64,000 nt of DNA from Marinomonas maritima (GCF_024435075.2 NZ_JAMZEG020000001.1:744001-808000), one strand, 5' to 3'; shown: positions 1 to 10,537, counted from the stretch's first letter. Made by a program: numbers and translations. The notes: a model not told the origin generated them from the letters alone.

Positions 1-300
1 AAAGACAGCTGGTATGTGGGGATTACGGGTGACTATTCTTCTATAGTCTGGCTTGGTGATGACGATAACGTACCATTAAGTATTACTGGTAGTAGTGGTG
101 CTCAGAAAGTGTGGATTGATTTTACTAAAAATGTAAACCCTAGATCATTGCCTGATAGTTTGCCCAGTGGTGCCGCAAGATTCAATGTATTGGACAGTAA
201 GTTTCAGATGGCGGCGGATCGCTGTGAGGATAAGGTCTCGCTCGCTTTTATTTTAGGCACGGAACCAAAAGAAAGTAGCTCTTGCTTCTGGCCTTTTTAA
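1..300 (+). CDS. mrcB: Penicillin-binding protein 1B, C-terminal end (5' partial)
   Basis: The reading frame is open from the first base and ends at TAA 298-300, giving the last 99 residues of a longer protein. They match the end of the transpeptidase domain of class A PBPs of the PBP1b type: a 'DSWYVGITGDY' strand, then 'VWLGDDDN' and a 'TGSSGAQKVW' helix, followed by a short tail. PBP1b polymerises glycan strands and cross-links peptides in the periplasm. The catalytic serine, glycosyltransferase domain and membrane anchor lie upstream of the window. The assignment to PBP1b rather than PBP1a rests on these C-terminal motifs alone. Confidence 0.8.
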   Translation, partial: KDSWYVGITGDYSSIVWLGDDDNVPLSITGSSGAQKVWIDFTKNVNPRSLPDSLPSGAARFNVLDSKFQMAADRCEDKVSLAFILGTEPKESSSCFWPF

Positions 301-555
301 ATTTAGTCAGATGAAAAGTAAAAAAATTATTGGTAATTGATTTGTCTTACATTGCCTCTTAGGTTATTGAAAATTAACAATTTAGTGGTTTTTATTTTCC
401 TCATGCCTTTACGAGCATAGAGTTTAAGGTTACTTTGTAAAAGATTGCAGTAAAAGAGTTGGTTAGGTGCTCGTTGGAATGTAGCATTATTTTTATTTGC
501 AAAAGAAAAAGTATCACTTGTTGTTTTAATTTTACTTGTAAGGAAGTAGTGCTAT

Positions 556-1392
556 ATGCGACTGCATGCATACATGATTAGCTGTTTGATGGCGGTAACT
601 TTTTTTTATACAGGCGTTGCATCTGGGGAAGGGGTTCCACCCCAGCCGTCTTCGTGTACCTCTCTTACTGCGTCGGGAAACTCCGAATACCCTCCTTTTT
701 TGTGGCGGGAGAGCCCAACATCCATTGAATTAAGCGGCGTTAATCGTTTTATTATTGATGAGCTAAGTCAGCGTATTAATATTCCTATTAAACTTATTCA
801 TGTTGGTCCTTGGTCTCGCGCTCAAACCGAAGTGAAAAATGGTCGAATTGATTTAATGGCAGGCGCTTTTTATACCAATGAACGTGCGGATTATATGGAT
901 TACTTTACGCCAGTGATGTTGCATACGACGAGTGTGGTTTGGCAGCGCAAAGACAAGATGTTTCTATTTAGTAAAAAAGAAGATTTAGAAGGAAAATGGG
1001 GTGTCACCGTTATTAATAATAGCTTTGGTCAAGAGTTCGACCAGTATGCTCAACGTAAACTTAATATATTAGCGGTAGCGAGTTTGTCGCAAGCTTTGCG
1101 CATGCTAGAAGCGGATCGAGTAGATTATGTTTTGTACGAAAAAAACCCAGCTTATGCTTATGCTACTATGATGAATTTGTCGGAAACGATTGTTCCTGTC
1201 ATGCCTAACATTAGCAGCGAAGGTTTGTATTTGACTATGTCTAAGAAGTCATCTTGTAATGACAGTAGTATTAAGCGTCGTATTGCGATTGCTTTGCAGG
1301 AAATGAAGCAAGATGGTTTTACTGAAAAAGCGCTGGTGGATGGAGTGCAAAAGTGGGAAGCGCGTAGCCGCGTAAATTTATTACTAAAATAA
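556..1392 (+). CDS. Periplasmic solute-binding protein, family 3-like (orphan)
   Basis: A 278-residue protein with a signal peptide (about residues 1-24, cleavage near 'TGVASG') followed by a two-lobed domain of the polar amino-acid binding type (SBP family 3). Recognisable parts are 'YPPFLW', 'VGPWSRAQTEVKNGRIDLMAGAFYTNERADYM' split over the first lobe, and a second-lobe 'LSQALRMLEADRVDYVLYE'. Two cysteines, one early and one late, could form a disulfide. The ATG has AGGA about 10 bases upstream. No permease or ATPase gene is adjacent, so it may serve a distant transporter or act as a sensor partner. The ligand is unknown. Confidence 0.75.
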   Translation: MRLHAYMISCLMAVTFFYTGVASGEGVPPQPSSCTSLTASGNSEYPPFLWRESPTSIELSGVNRFIIDELSQRINIPIKLIHVGPWSRAQTEVKNGRIDLMAGAFYTNERADYMDYFTPVMLHTTSVVWQRKDKMFLFSKKEDLEGKWGVTVINNSFGQEFDQYAQRKLNILAVASLSQALRMLEADRVDYVLYEKNPAYAYATMMNLSETIVPVMPNISSEGLYLTMSKKSSCNDSSIKRRIAIALQEMKQDGFTEKALVDGVQKWEARSRVNLLLK

Positions 1393-1396
1393 AATA

Positions 1397-1432
1397 GTAG
1401 GAGGCGCGAGGGTGTCGCCCCGGCCTCCCTAC
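1397..1432 (-). terminator. Candidate terminator between convergent genes
   Basis: GTAG+GAGGC (1397-1405) pairs with GCCTC+CTAC (1423-1432) with one bulged base. On the minus strand the stem is followed by a T-rich stretch (TATTTTATTTT), so it could end glgA transcripts. On the plus strand no T-run follows. Confidence 0.5.
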
Positions 1433-1457
1433 TTGTACCATTGCTTTATTGAGAAAG

Positions 1458-2921
1458 TTATTTATTGAGTAAGGATTGGTATAAATTGATCCATTGATCT
1501 GTCACTGCGTCCCAGCTGTAATCGTATCTCATCGCATTCCTCTGTTTTTCCTGCCACTTTTCATTGTCATTGAAGCATTCCATACAGCGTTCCATTGCTG
1601 ATTTTAAGGACTCTGCGTTGGCTTCTTTAAAGACGAAACCATTGGCGCGCCTTTTATCCTCAAGTACAGCATCCTCAAGTACGGCACTCTCAAATACGGT
1701 ATCCGCTAATCCGCCAGTGTGCCTTACAACCGGTAATGTTCCGTATTTCAGAGCATAAAGCTGAGTTAATCCGCAGGGCTCGAATCGAGATGGAATGAGA
1801 AGGGCGTCGATACCGGCTTGAATCCGATGAGAGTAGTCTTCAAAGTATCCGATGCGAACCGCTACTTGTTCAGGGTAGGTTTTTTGTAGTGCTAAATACC
1901 CAGATTCTAAATGCTTATCTCCTGATCCAAGAACTACAAGCCGTGCGCCTTTATCCAATAGAGCTGGCATAACTTCTAGAACAAGGTCTAGCCCTTTTTG
2001 TTCTGTGAGTCGACTTACGACACCAAAAATAGGTTTGCTGGTGTCTTCTGATAAGCCATTTTCTTGTAATAAAGCGAGTTTGTTTGCTTGCTTTTGATCG
2101 AGGCTTTCTACATCGTAGTTATGTGGAATCAGCGTGTCTTTTTCTGGAGACCATTGATCGTAATCGACACCATTTAAAATGCCAGAGAGCTTCTCTTGCA
2201 TCGCTCGTAGTGTGCCATCTAAACCATCGCCATATTCAGGTGTTAATATTTCTTGAGCGTAGGTTGAGCTCACTGTAGTGATGGCGTCGGCATACACTAG
2301 TCCTGCTTTTAGTCCAGAGAAGCGACCATAGAATTCCATTCCGTGAATACTGAGTAATTCGGGTGATAAATGCATGTCGACAAATTTATCCATGTCAAAG
2401 CTGCCGTTATAACGTAAATTATGAACGGTCGTGACAATGGGAAGATGTTCTGTTTTCCACTCCTCTAAATAAGCCGCTGCAAAGCCTGTTTGCCAGTCGT
2501 TTAGGTGGAGTATGTCGGCTTGCCAGTCCATCAAGTCACCATGTAAGGCTAATGTAGCGGTGGCCCATGATAGCGCGGCAAAACGTATATGATTATCTGT
2601 AAAGTCTATGCCATTTTTATCGACATAAGGGCCATCTTCTCGTTCGTAAAGCGCTTGGCATTGTAGCAGCCAAATAGGCGTATCGTTTTCTGGTATATGG
2701 GTCTCAAGAAGGAGTAAATCACCGACTCCAAAAGGATTTCCTAGGTTGATACTCTTTTGAATAGGCGCTACCTTTTCAAGTATGCCTCGGTAAGCTGGCA
2801 TGATGAGTTTGACATCGTGGCCTTTGTTTCTTAAAGCAACAGGGAGTGCGCCAGCAACATCGGCCAGTCCACCGGTTTTTATTAAGGGGTAAATTTCAGA
2901 GGCTGCAAATAGTATCTTCAT
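1458..2921 (-). CDS. glgA: Glycogen synthase (ADP-glucose type)
   Basis: GT5-family glycogen synthase that transfers glucose from ADP-glucose to the growing alpha-1,4-glucan in the cytoplasm. The 487-residue length is normal for the family. The N-terminal KTGGL substrate loop is at residues 15-19, and the C-terminal signature 'EPCGLTQLYALKYG' at 381-394 carries the catalytic-region Glu. 'HTGGLADTV' follows at 401-409. Immediately after it, residues 410-427 hold an extra low-complexity stretch with 'AVLED' repeated twice, encoded by tandem 15-bp repeats. The gene is divergent from glgC, which makes its substrate, across a 91-bp gap likely to hold both promoters. No glgB, glgP or glgX is next to it. 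Confidence 0.95.
   Translation of the reverse strand: MKILFAASEIYPLIKTGGLADVAGALPVALRNKGHDVKLIMPAYRGILEKVAPIQKSINLGNPFGVGDLLLLETHIPENDTPIWLLQCQALYEREDGPYVDKNGIDFTDNHIRFAALSWATATLALHGDLMDWQADILHLNDWQTGFAAAYLEEWKTEHLPIVTTVHNLRYNGSFDMDKFVDMHLSPELLSIHGMEFYGRFSGLKAGLVYADAITTVSSTYAQEILTPEYGDGLDGTLRAMQEKLSGILNGVDYDQWSPEKDTLIPHNYDVESLDQKQANKLALLQENGLSEDTSKPIFGVVSRLTEQKGLDLVLEVMPALLDKGARLVVLGSGDKHLESGYLALQKTYPEQVAVRIGYFEDYSHRIQAGIDALLIPSRFEPCGLTQLYALKYGTLPVVRHTGGLADTVFESAVLEDAVLEDKRRANGFVFKEANAESLKSAMERCMECFNDNEKWQEKQRNAMRYDYSWDAVTDQWINLYQSLLNK
1656..1700 (+). repeat. Three tandem 15-bp units inside glgA
   Basis: ATCCTCAAGTACAGC (1656-1670) and ATCCTCAAGTACGGC (1671-1685) differ at one base. A more diverged third unit, ACTCTCAAATACGGT, follows at 1686-1700. 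The unit is a multiple of three, so copy-number change keeps the glgA frame; it encodes AVLED, AVLED and TVFES on the minus strand. Confidence 0.85.
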
Positions 2922-3012
2922 TGTTGGGCATCTTATTGATTTGGAATGACGATCAGAGTATACCTAAATGTAACTTAATAGAGTGTGTTGATAAAAATTT
3001 TAAGGGCATCAC

Positions 3013-4266
3013 ATGGATTTAAATACGGCGCGTATGAAAACTTTGTCCATTATTTTAGCCGGTGGACGTGGCTCAAGGTTAAAACAATTGACGGATAATC
3101 GTTCTAAACCCGCAGTGCCTATTGCTGGTAAGTATAAGATTATTGATTTTCCACTTTCTAATTGTATCAACTCGGGGATGCGGCGTATTGCTGTTCTGAC
3201 TCAATATCGATCTCATACTTTGAATCAGCACGTGCAAAGAGGTTGGAACTTTTTACGCTCAGATTTTAATGAGTTTATTGAACTTTGGCCTGCTCAGCAG
3301 CAAACGGGTAGCGATTGGTATCGAGGGACTGCTGACGCTGTTTATCAAAACTTGAGTATGATAGACGGGTTGGAAAGTGAATATATTTTGATCCTAGCGG
3401 GAGATCATGTTTATAAACAAGATTACAGTCTCATGTTACAGGATCATATTGAAAGTGGTGCGGATGTTACTGTTGCTTGTATAGAGGTGCCTCTGAAGGA
3501 AGCAGATCAATTTGGCATTATGCATGTTGATGAAAACGATAATATTATTGCTTTTGAAGAGAAACCTTCTAATCCTCCAACGATGCCAGGCAACCCCGAT
3601 GTATCTCTTGCTAGCATGGGAATTTATATTTTTAATACCAAATTCCTGTCAGAAAACCTGCGATCTGACGCCCATGATGAGGAGTCCAGCCATGATTTTG
3701 GAAAAGACTTGATTCCGTTGTTTGTTGGTCGTAGTAAGATTAAAGCGCATCACTTTTCTCAGAGCGTGATTCATAACACAAGCTATCCTGACACCCCCTA
3801 TTGGCGTGATGTGGGAACCTTGACAGCGTACTGGGAGGCTAATATGGATTTGACTCGGTTGGTACCTGAGTTGGATTTATACGATGAAGATTGGCCTATT
3901 CGAACCGCTCAATATCAGCGCCCAGCCGCCAAGTTTAATTATAATTACGAAGAACGCATTGGTACGGCATTGAACTCGGTGGTGTCGGCGGGTTGTATAG
4001 TTTCAGGCTCAACGGTTGAACAATCCATTTTATTTAACAATGTGAGAGTAAACTCTTTTTCTCATGTGAATAAGTCTGTTGTGCTTCCTCGTTGTGACAT
4101 AGGTCGCTATTGTCGTCTAACGAAAGTGGTAGTCGATTCGGATTGTTGTATTCCAGAAGGGACGGTTATAGGTGAAGACCCTATTGCTGATGCGGCTCGT
4201 TTTTATCGCAACTCCGATGGTATTACGTTAGTCACACAGGGCATGATCGAAGCCATGTCTAAGTGA
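3013..4266 (+). CDS. glgC: Glucose-1-phosphate adenylyltransferase (ADP-glucose pyrophosphorylase)
   Basis: Makes ADP-glucose and PPi from ATP and glucose-1-phosphate, the committed step of glycogen synthesis. The 417-residue protein has the nucleotide loop 'AGGRGSRLKQLTDNRSKP' near residues 16-33, 'FPLSNCINSG', 'GTADAVYQNL', 'AGDHVYKQDY' and 'FEEKP'. The C-terminal part is a left-handed beta-helix. The family is usually allosterically controlled through arginines and lysines near the N-terminus. The ATG at 3013 has AAGGGC 6-7 bases upstream; an in-frame ATG at 3034 is a less likely start. Divergent from glgA and followed by a strong terminator. Confidence 0.95.
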   Translation: MDLNTARMKTLSIILAGGRGSRLKQLTDNRSKPAVPIAGKYKIIDFPLSNCINSGMRRIAVLTQYRSHTLNQHVQRGWNFLRSDFNEFIELWPAQQQTGSDWYRGTADAVYQNLSMIDGLESEYILILAGDHVYKQDYSLMLQDHIESGADVTVACIEVPLKEADQFGIMHVDENDNIIAFEEKPSNPPTMPGNPDVSLASMGIYIFNTKFLSENLRSDAHDEESSHDFGKDLIPLFVGRSKIKAHHFSQSVIHNTSYPDTPYWRDVGTLTAYWEANMDLTRLVPELDLYDEDWPIRTAQYQRPAAKFNYNYEERIGTALNSVVSAGCIVSGSTVEQSILFNNVRVNSFSHVNKSVVLPRCDIGRYCRLTKVVVDSDCCIPEGTVIGEDPIADAARFYRNSDGITLVTQGMIEAMSK

Positions 4267-4293
4267 CTTTAGGTTAGGTTTTATTCTTTTTTG

Positions 4294-4320
4294 AAAACCG
4301 CTCTTTTGAGCGGTTTTTTT
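4294..4320 (+). terminator. Rho-independent terminator after glgC
   Basis: AAAACCGCTC pairs with GAGCGGTTTT around a short TTTT loop and is followed by a T-run, 27 bases after the glgC stop. Confidence 0.9.
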
Positions 4321-4437
4321 GTTTCTGAGTTAACGTTGGAAGGGGGCTTTTCGATTAGATTGGACAACTTAATAGCAGGCTATTGTCTTTGTGCGTCTTG
4401 AAAAATCATAAATGAGTCGCATTAGTAGAGTTTGGTT

Positions 4438-4506
4438 TTATCATAGAGTCACCAAGAGGGTTATCCCCGTAACCTGTGGATAACCCTCTTGGTGACTCTA
4501 TGATAA
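4438..4506. repeat. Perfect 29-bp inverted repeat with consensus DnaA box
   Basis: Arms 4438-4466 and 4478-4506 are exact reverse complements over 29 bases, with an 11-base loop (CCGTAACCTGT). The inner edge of the right arm plus the loop contains TGTGGATAA (4475-4483), which is the DnaA box TTATCCACA on the minus strand. No T-run follows on either strand, so it does not look like an intrinsic terminator. It sits in the 363-bp glgC-ribE gap, where the only other things I see are the glgC terminator and a candidate ribE promoter. Confidence 0.9.
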
Positions 4507-4566
4507 CTCACGTAAAGCCAGTCGTTATGCCGCTTTGATCATTGGTGTTCATTTCTTCTTCAGTCT

Positions 4567-4596
4567 TTGATTTAGCGAACATTATTTAGCTAGAAT
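4567..4596 (+). promoter_or_regulatory. Candidate ribE promoter
   Basis: TTGATT (4567-4572) and TAGAAT (4591-4596) are 18 bases apart and lie 33 bases upstream of the ribE start. I found no FMN riboswitch signature in this leader. Confidence 0.35.
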
Positions 4597-4629
4597 AGCG
4601 CATATATTACTTACCAATGAGGAGATTTC

Positions 4630-5262
4630 ATGTTTACGGGTATTGTTCAGGGCACCGCGACGGTTCAAGCAGCCAGTCAAATTGGGCGTAATAAGCGTCT
4701 AGACGTGGTATTTCCTACTGGGGTCATGTTAGGGCAACAACTGGGTGCAAGTGTTGCGATCAACGGTGTTTGTCTTACTGTGGCTGAAATTGGCCATGAT
4801 GTACTGACATTCGATGTGATTGATACCACGTTAATGCTGACAAATATTGGTCTTTTACAGGCTGGCGACTCTGTGAATTTTGAGCGTGCGGCAAAAATGG
4901 GGGATGAAGTAGGCGGCCATATTATGTCTGGTCATATCATGACGTCCGTGAGTGTGTCGCGTATCGAAAAAATAGAAGAAAGTGTCCATATTCGCTTCAC
5001 CACGGACCGTCAGAATGAGGTAGACGCAAGGCGTTATTTATTTAACAAAGGCTACATTGGATTAAATGGTTCGAGTTTGACAATCAGTGACATTGGCAAT
5101 GATTGGCTGGAGGTTTCTTTGATCCCAGAGACACTCAGATTGACGACGTTTGGTTCTCTGTCGGTTGGCGATAGAGTGAACTTAGAAATCGATGCACATA
5201 CTCAGGCAACCGTAGATACTGTCGAGCGTATTCTAAAAGAGAGAGGCATTGTTTTACCGTAA
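4630..5262 (+). CDS. ribE: Riboflavin synthase, alpha subunit
   Basis: Converts two molecules of 6,7-dimethyl-8-ribityllumazine into riboflavin plus a pyrimidine. The 210-residue protein shows the family hallmark of two tandem lumazine-binding barrels: the first starts with 'MFTGIVQG', and the second begins near residue 97 with 'GHIMSGHIMT'. The start is clear, with GAGGAG 8-9 bases upstream of ATG. It stands alone, away from other rib genes, between glgC and lepA. The symbol follows the usual proteobacterial name; the same enzyme is called ribC in some species. Confidence 0.95.
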   Translation: MFTGIVQGTATVQAASQIGRNKRLDVVFPTGVMLGQQLGASVAINGVCLTVAEIGHDVLTFDVIDTTLMLTNIGLLQAGDSVNFERAAKMGDEVGGHIMSGHIMTSVSVSRIEKIEESVHIRFTTDRQNEVDARRYLFNKGYIGLNGSSLTISDIGNDWLEVSLIPETLRLTTFGSLSVGDRVNLEIDAHTQATVDTVERILKERGIVLP

Positions 5263-5509
5263 AGATCACGCTTGTATCAATGGTATTGACTCTAACGCGG
5301 TTGATCTTTGAAATAAATGGAGTCCTTGCTCGATTTTCGGTAGAATGCACGCCAATTTCTATCCTGAAAACGTGTTGATAACTCTTTTAATTAGATCGAT
5401 ATCATGATGCGAACTAGTTTATGTAACATTTGTATTGAAAAATGTGCATATCCGACCGATTTATCAACAAGTTATCATTCAAGTATCGCTTTTAAAGTGT
5501 GAGTAAATA

Positions 5510-7315
<1,806 letters not shown>

Positions 7316-7365
7316 CCAGACAATCAACAGGTGCGCAAAGGTGCACCTTGATGGAGAAATGAAGT

Positions 7366-8190
7366 ATGGGTTTTGATTTCGAATTGATACTGGCCATAGC
7401 GTTTTTGGTGACGGGTGTTTTCTGGGTTTACGATCGCATTGTGTATTTTCCTAAACGAAAAGCAGTATTGGCTAACATGGCGCCGGAAACTCGAAGTGCT
7501 ATCAACAAGGATGCGCAACAACGATTAGCAGAAACACCTAAATTTGTAGTGGAAGTGAAGTCTTACTTCATCATAATAGCGGTAATTTTTGGTCTTCGAT
7601 CATTCGTTGTAGAGCCTTTTCAAATTCCATCTGGCTCTATGTTGCCTACGTTGAAAATAGGCGATTTTATCCTCGTCAATAAGTTTGACTACGGCCTTCG
7701 TTTGCCTGTTTTGAATACCACTATCATTCCGACGACTCAGCCAGAACGTGGTGATGTGGTTGTTTTTAAATATCCTCGTGATCCTAGTATAAACTACATT
7801 AAACGCTTAGTAGGTCTTCCCAGAGATAAAATAAGTTATCGCGATAAAGTATTGACGGTCAATGGGCAGCAAGTTAGTAAAGAACTTTTGGCTAAGTTAC
7901 CTGTGTCTTTGAATCCGAGTCAAGAGCCAGTTGAGCTGTTTAAAGAGAATCTAAGTGGTGTGCAACACAACATTTATAATAGTTTTCGATTTACACCTCA
8001 TGAAGGAGACTGGGTTGTTCCTGAAGGGCATTACTTTGTGATGGGAGACAATCGAGACAATAGCTCAGATAGCCGATTTTGGAGCTTTGTGCCAGATGAA
8101 AATATGAAAGGCCGTGCTTTTTATGTGTGGCTGCATTGGGATGATTTTTTTAGTATCCCGAGCATTAAAAATAACGGTTTGATTGAATAA
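7366..8190 (+). CDS. lepB: Signal peptidase I
   Basis: Membrane-bound Ser/Lys protease that removes signal peptides from Sec and Tat substrates on the periplasmic side. Two N-terminal membrane segments (about 5-21 and 65-80) precede the catalytic domain. Catalytic Ser91 lies in 'PSGSMLPTL' and Lys146 in 'INYIKRLVGLP'. The 'GDNRDNSSDSRFW' box follows. The length of 274 residues is slightly below E. coli LepB (324), mainly through a smaller extracytoplasmic insert. The gene is 50 bp after lepA and 18 bp before rnc, so probably the same operon. Confidence 0.97.
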   Translation: MGFDFELILAIAFLVTGVFWVYDRIVYFPKRKAVLANMAPETRSAINKDAQQRLAETPKFVVEVKSYFIIIAVIFGLRSFVVEPFQIPSGSMLPTLKIGDFILVNKFDYGLRLPVLNTTIIPTTQPERGDVVVFKYPRDPSINYIKRLVGLPRDKISYRDKVLTVNGQQVSKELLAKLPVSLNPSQEPVELFKENLSGVQHNIYNSFRFTPHEGDWVVPEGHYFVMGDNRDNSSDSRFWSFVPDENMKGRAFYVWLHWDDFFSIPSIKNNGLIE

Positions 8191-8208
8191 GTATTTTTTG
8201 GAGAAATT

Positions 8209-8892
8209 TTGAGTTCATCGTATCAGAAGCTGAGTCGGCGAATTGGTTACTTTTTTGCTGACCTTGGACTGCTTGAGCTGGCGCTAACGCACCGTAGTTT
8301 TGGTGGGAAAAATAATGAACGCCTTGAGTTTTTGGGCGATTCCATCCTTAACTACGTGATTGCTGAGGATCTTTTTCATCGCTTTCCAAAAGCCAAAGAG
8401 GGCGAATTAAGTCGTTTACGAGCATCACTAGTCAAGGGGGATACACTGGCTGAATTAGCACGTGAGTTCCAATTAGGTGACTATCTTAAATTGGGTGCAG
8501 GCGAATTAAAAAGCGGTGGTTTTAGGCGTGATTCTATTTTAGCAGACACCGTTGAAGGTATTATTGGCGCTATGTATTTGGATGCTGGTATGGACGTGTG
8601 TCGCCAGCATGTTCTGGAATGGTATAAGTCACGTTTGGATGCTATCTCCTTAAAAGGAGTGACCAAAGACTCGAAAACGCTCTTACAAGAGTATTTACAA
8701 GCGCGCAAGCATGCACTTCCACAATATGATGTGATAAAGATTGTGGGTGAACCGCACGATCAGACTTTCTATGTACACTGTTTTATAGAGCTTTGTGAAG
8801 AAGCCATTGAAGGTAAGGGCAATAGCCGCCGAATCGCAGAGCAAATTGCCGCTGCGAAAGCATTGAAAAAATTGGAAAAGAAAAATGTCTGA
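8209..8892 (+). CDS. rnc: Ribonuclease III
   Basis: Double-strand-specific endoribonuclease that processes rRNA precursors and structured mRNAs. The catalytic domain has the signature 'NERLEFLGDSIL' (36-47), including metal-binding Glu40 and Asp44, and a later 'DTVEGIIGAMYLD'. A double-stranded RNA-binding domain occupies about 155-223. The start is TTG at 8209, supported by GGAG at 8200-8203; no better start is in frame. It overlaps era by 8 bp. In E. coli RNase III cuts its own operon leader, but I cannot show that here. Confidence 0.96.
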   Translation: MSSSYQKLSRRIGYFFADLGLLELALTHRSFGGKNNERLEFLGDSILNYVIAEDLFHRFPKAKEGELSRLRASLVKGDTLAELAREFQLGDYLKLGAGELKSGGFRRDSILADTVEGIIGAMYLDAGMDVCRQHVLEWYKSRLDAISLKGVTKDSKTLLQEYLQARKHALPQYDVIKIVGEPHDQTFYVHCFIELCEEAIEGKGNSRRIAEQIAAAKALKKLEKKNV

Positions 8893-9793
8893 CGTTGAAG
8901 TTGAAGTTACGCACTGTGGTTATATCGCCATTGTTGGTCGCCCAAATGTGGGTAAATCGACTTTGCTTAATCACATATTAGGTCAAAAATTATCCATTAC
9001 TTCGCGTAAACCACAAACAACACGTGATCAGATTCTTGGTGTAAAAACTGAAGGTCATGTTCAGGCGATTTATGTTGATACCCCAGGCTTGCATTTGGGT
9101 GAGACAAAAGCCATTAACCGTATTATGAATAAAACAGCCTCGGCAGCATTAAAAGACGTCGATGTGGTGTTGTTTGTGATTGATGCAGATCGTTGGACTG
9201 AGGAAGATGAAGCGGTTCTTCAGAAGGTAAAACACGCACGCTGCCCAGTTATTTTGGTGGTGAATAAAGTAGACCAGCTGGATCAGAAAGAAGATTTATT
9301 GCCACGCTTAGCAAATTTGTCTGATCGTATGAACTTTGCGCAAATTGTCCCTATTTCTGCACTGCGCAATAAAAATCTGGATCGGTTAGAGCGTTTGGTA
9401 GAAAGTTATATCCCAGAAGGGGTGCAATTTTATCCTGAAGATCAGATTACCAATCGCAGCTCTCGTTTTTTGGCGGCTGAAATTGTGCGTGAAAAGATTA
9501 CTCGCCAACTGGGTCAAGAAGTACCTTATGAAGTTGCGGTGCAGATCGAAGAGTTTGTCTACGAAGAGTCGGCAATCCACATCAGTGCGCTGATTTTGGT
9601 TGAGCGTAATGGCCAAAAGCGGATTATCATCGGTGAACGTGGTGATAAAATTAAGCTTATTGGCAAAGAAGCACGTATTGACATGGAGAACTTATTTCAA
9701 CATAAAGTAATGCTGAATCTCTGGATTAAAGTCCGTTCTGGTTGGTCCGATGATGAGCGTGCGCTAGCCAGTTTAGGCTATCAGGAAGAGTAG
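8885..9793 (+). CDS. era: GTPase Era
   Basis: Essential GTPase that binds the 3' end of 16S rRNA and checks small-subunit maturation. The 302-residue protein has 'GRPNVGKST' (18-26), 'DTPGLH' and 'NKVD' in the G domain, and a C-terminal KH RNA-binding domain from about residue 200, with 'KRIIIGERGDKIKLIGKEAR' in it. It overlaps the end of rnc (ATGTCTGA), which implies translational coupling of an RNA-processing enzyme with an RNA-checking GTPase. recO follows 6 bp downstream. Confidence 0.97.
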   Translation: MSDVEVEVTHCGYIAIVGRPNVGKSTLLNHILGQKLSITSRKPQTTRDQILGVKTEGHVQAIYVDTPGLHLGETKAINRIMNKTASAALKDVDVVLFVIDADRWTEEDEAVLQKVKHARCPVILVVNKVDQLDQKEDLLPRLANLSDRMNFAQIVPISALRNKNLDRLERLVESYIPEGVQFYPEDQITNRSSRFLAAEIVREKITRQLGQEVPYEVAVQIEEFVYEESAIHISALILVERNGQKRIIIGERGDKIKLIGKEARIDMENLFQHKVMLNLWIKVRSGWSDDERALASLGYQEE

Positions 9794-9799
9794 TTCTTA

Positions 9800-10537
9800 A
9801 TGCGCGTTTCTGCGTATGTCATCCATACACGCCCTTTTCAGGACAGTAAAATTTTGCTCGATCTGTTAACGCTTGAGCAAGGTTTGATTAGGGGGGTGTG
9901 GCGATTACCAAAAAAAGAGGCTCGGGTCATACCTGGGCCTTTTTTATGTTACGAGATGGAGTTTTCTGGTCGTAGTGACTTAAAAACAGTGAAGAGCTTG
10001 GAGTCGGTCAAGTCTGCTTCTTCATTAGAAGGACTGCCATTGTATGCGGCGTTCTATGCCCATGAATTACTTGAAAAACTGCTACCAGCTAATTTACCGT
10101 TACCTGATATTTACGTGCTATATAAATGGCTAATTGAAAGCTTATATTCAGGTGCGCCGATTGCGCCTCTGTTACGACGTTTTGAAGTGGGGCTATTTTC
10201 GGAGTTAGGTGTGGGTATTAATATGGTGTCTACTGGTCGCGGTGACTCTATTGAGGCCCGTCAGCTTTATCAGTTTCACTACAAGTTTGGGCTGCGACCT
10301 TATTATGGTGAAATACCAAAGCAAATGCCGATGTTATTTGTCGAAGGGCAGGTTGCATTGAATTACCACAGTGGCAAATGGATGGACAAGCAGGTATTGA
10401 GTCTGGCTAAAGAGTTGCATCGTCACTGGTTAGACAGTTTATTGAGCGGTAAGCCGGTTGTGTCTAGACGACTATTGCCAAAACAACCTTTTCAAGGCGA
10501 GCGTCATTTGGGTGTGCCTATTTTTCGAGCCTTATAA
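9800..10537 (+). CDS. recO: DNA repair protein RecO
   Basis: Recombination mediator that helps load RecA on SSB-coated gaps (RecFOR pathway) and anneals single strands. The 245-residue length is normal. The N-terminal OB-fold starts 'MRVSAYVIHTRPFQDSKILL' and includes 'GLIRGVWR'; a helical domain follows with 'YAAFYAHELLEKLLP'. The zinc-finger cysteines of some RecO proteins are not present here, as in enterobacterial forms. GGAAGAG from the end of era acts as ribosome binding site. The next gene is acpS, 28 bp on. Confidence 0.93.
   Translation: MRVSAYVIHTRPFQDSKILLDLLTLEQGLIRGVWRLPKKEARVIPGPFLCYEMEFSGRSDLKTVKSLESVKSASSLEGLPLYAAFYAHELLEKLLPANLPLPDIYVLYKWLIESLYSGAPIAPLLRRFEVGLFSELGVGINMVSTGRGDSIEARQLYQFHYKFGLRPYYGEIPKQMPMLFVEGQVALNYHSGKWMDKQVLSLAKELHRHWLDSLLSGKPVVSRRLLPKQPFQGERHLGVPIFRAL

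Noticed and set aside
4504..4629. Possible FMN riboswitch in front of riboflavin synthase
   Set aside because: The conserved RFN element sequence blocks are not present in the leader; only a plain promoter-like pair is seen.
5261..5309. Inverted repeat AAAGATCA / TGATCTTT after ribE
   Set aside because: Only 8 bp with a loop of over 30 bases and no T-run, so weak as a terminator.
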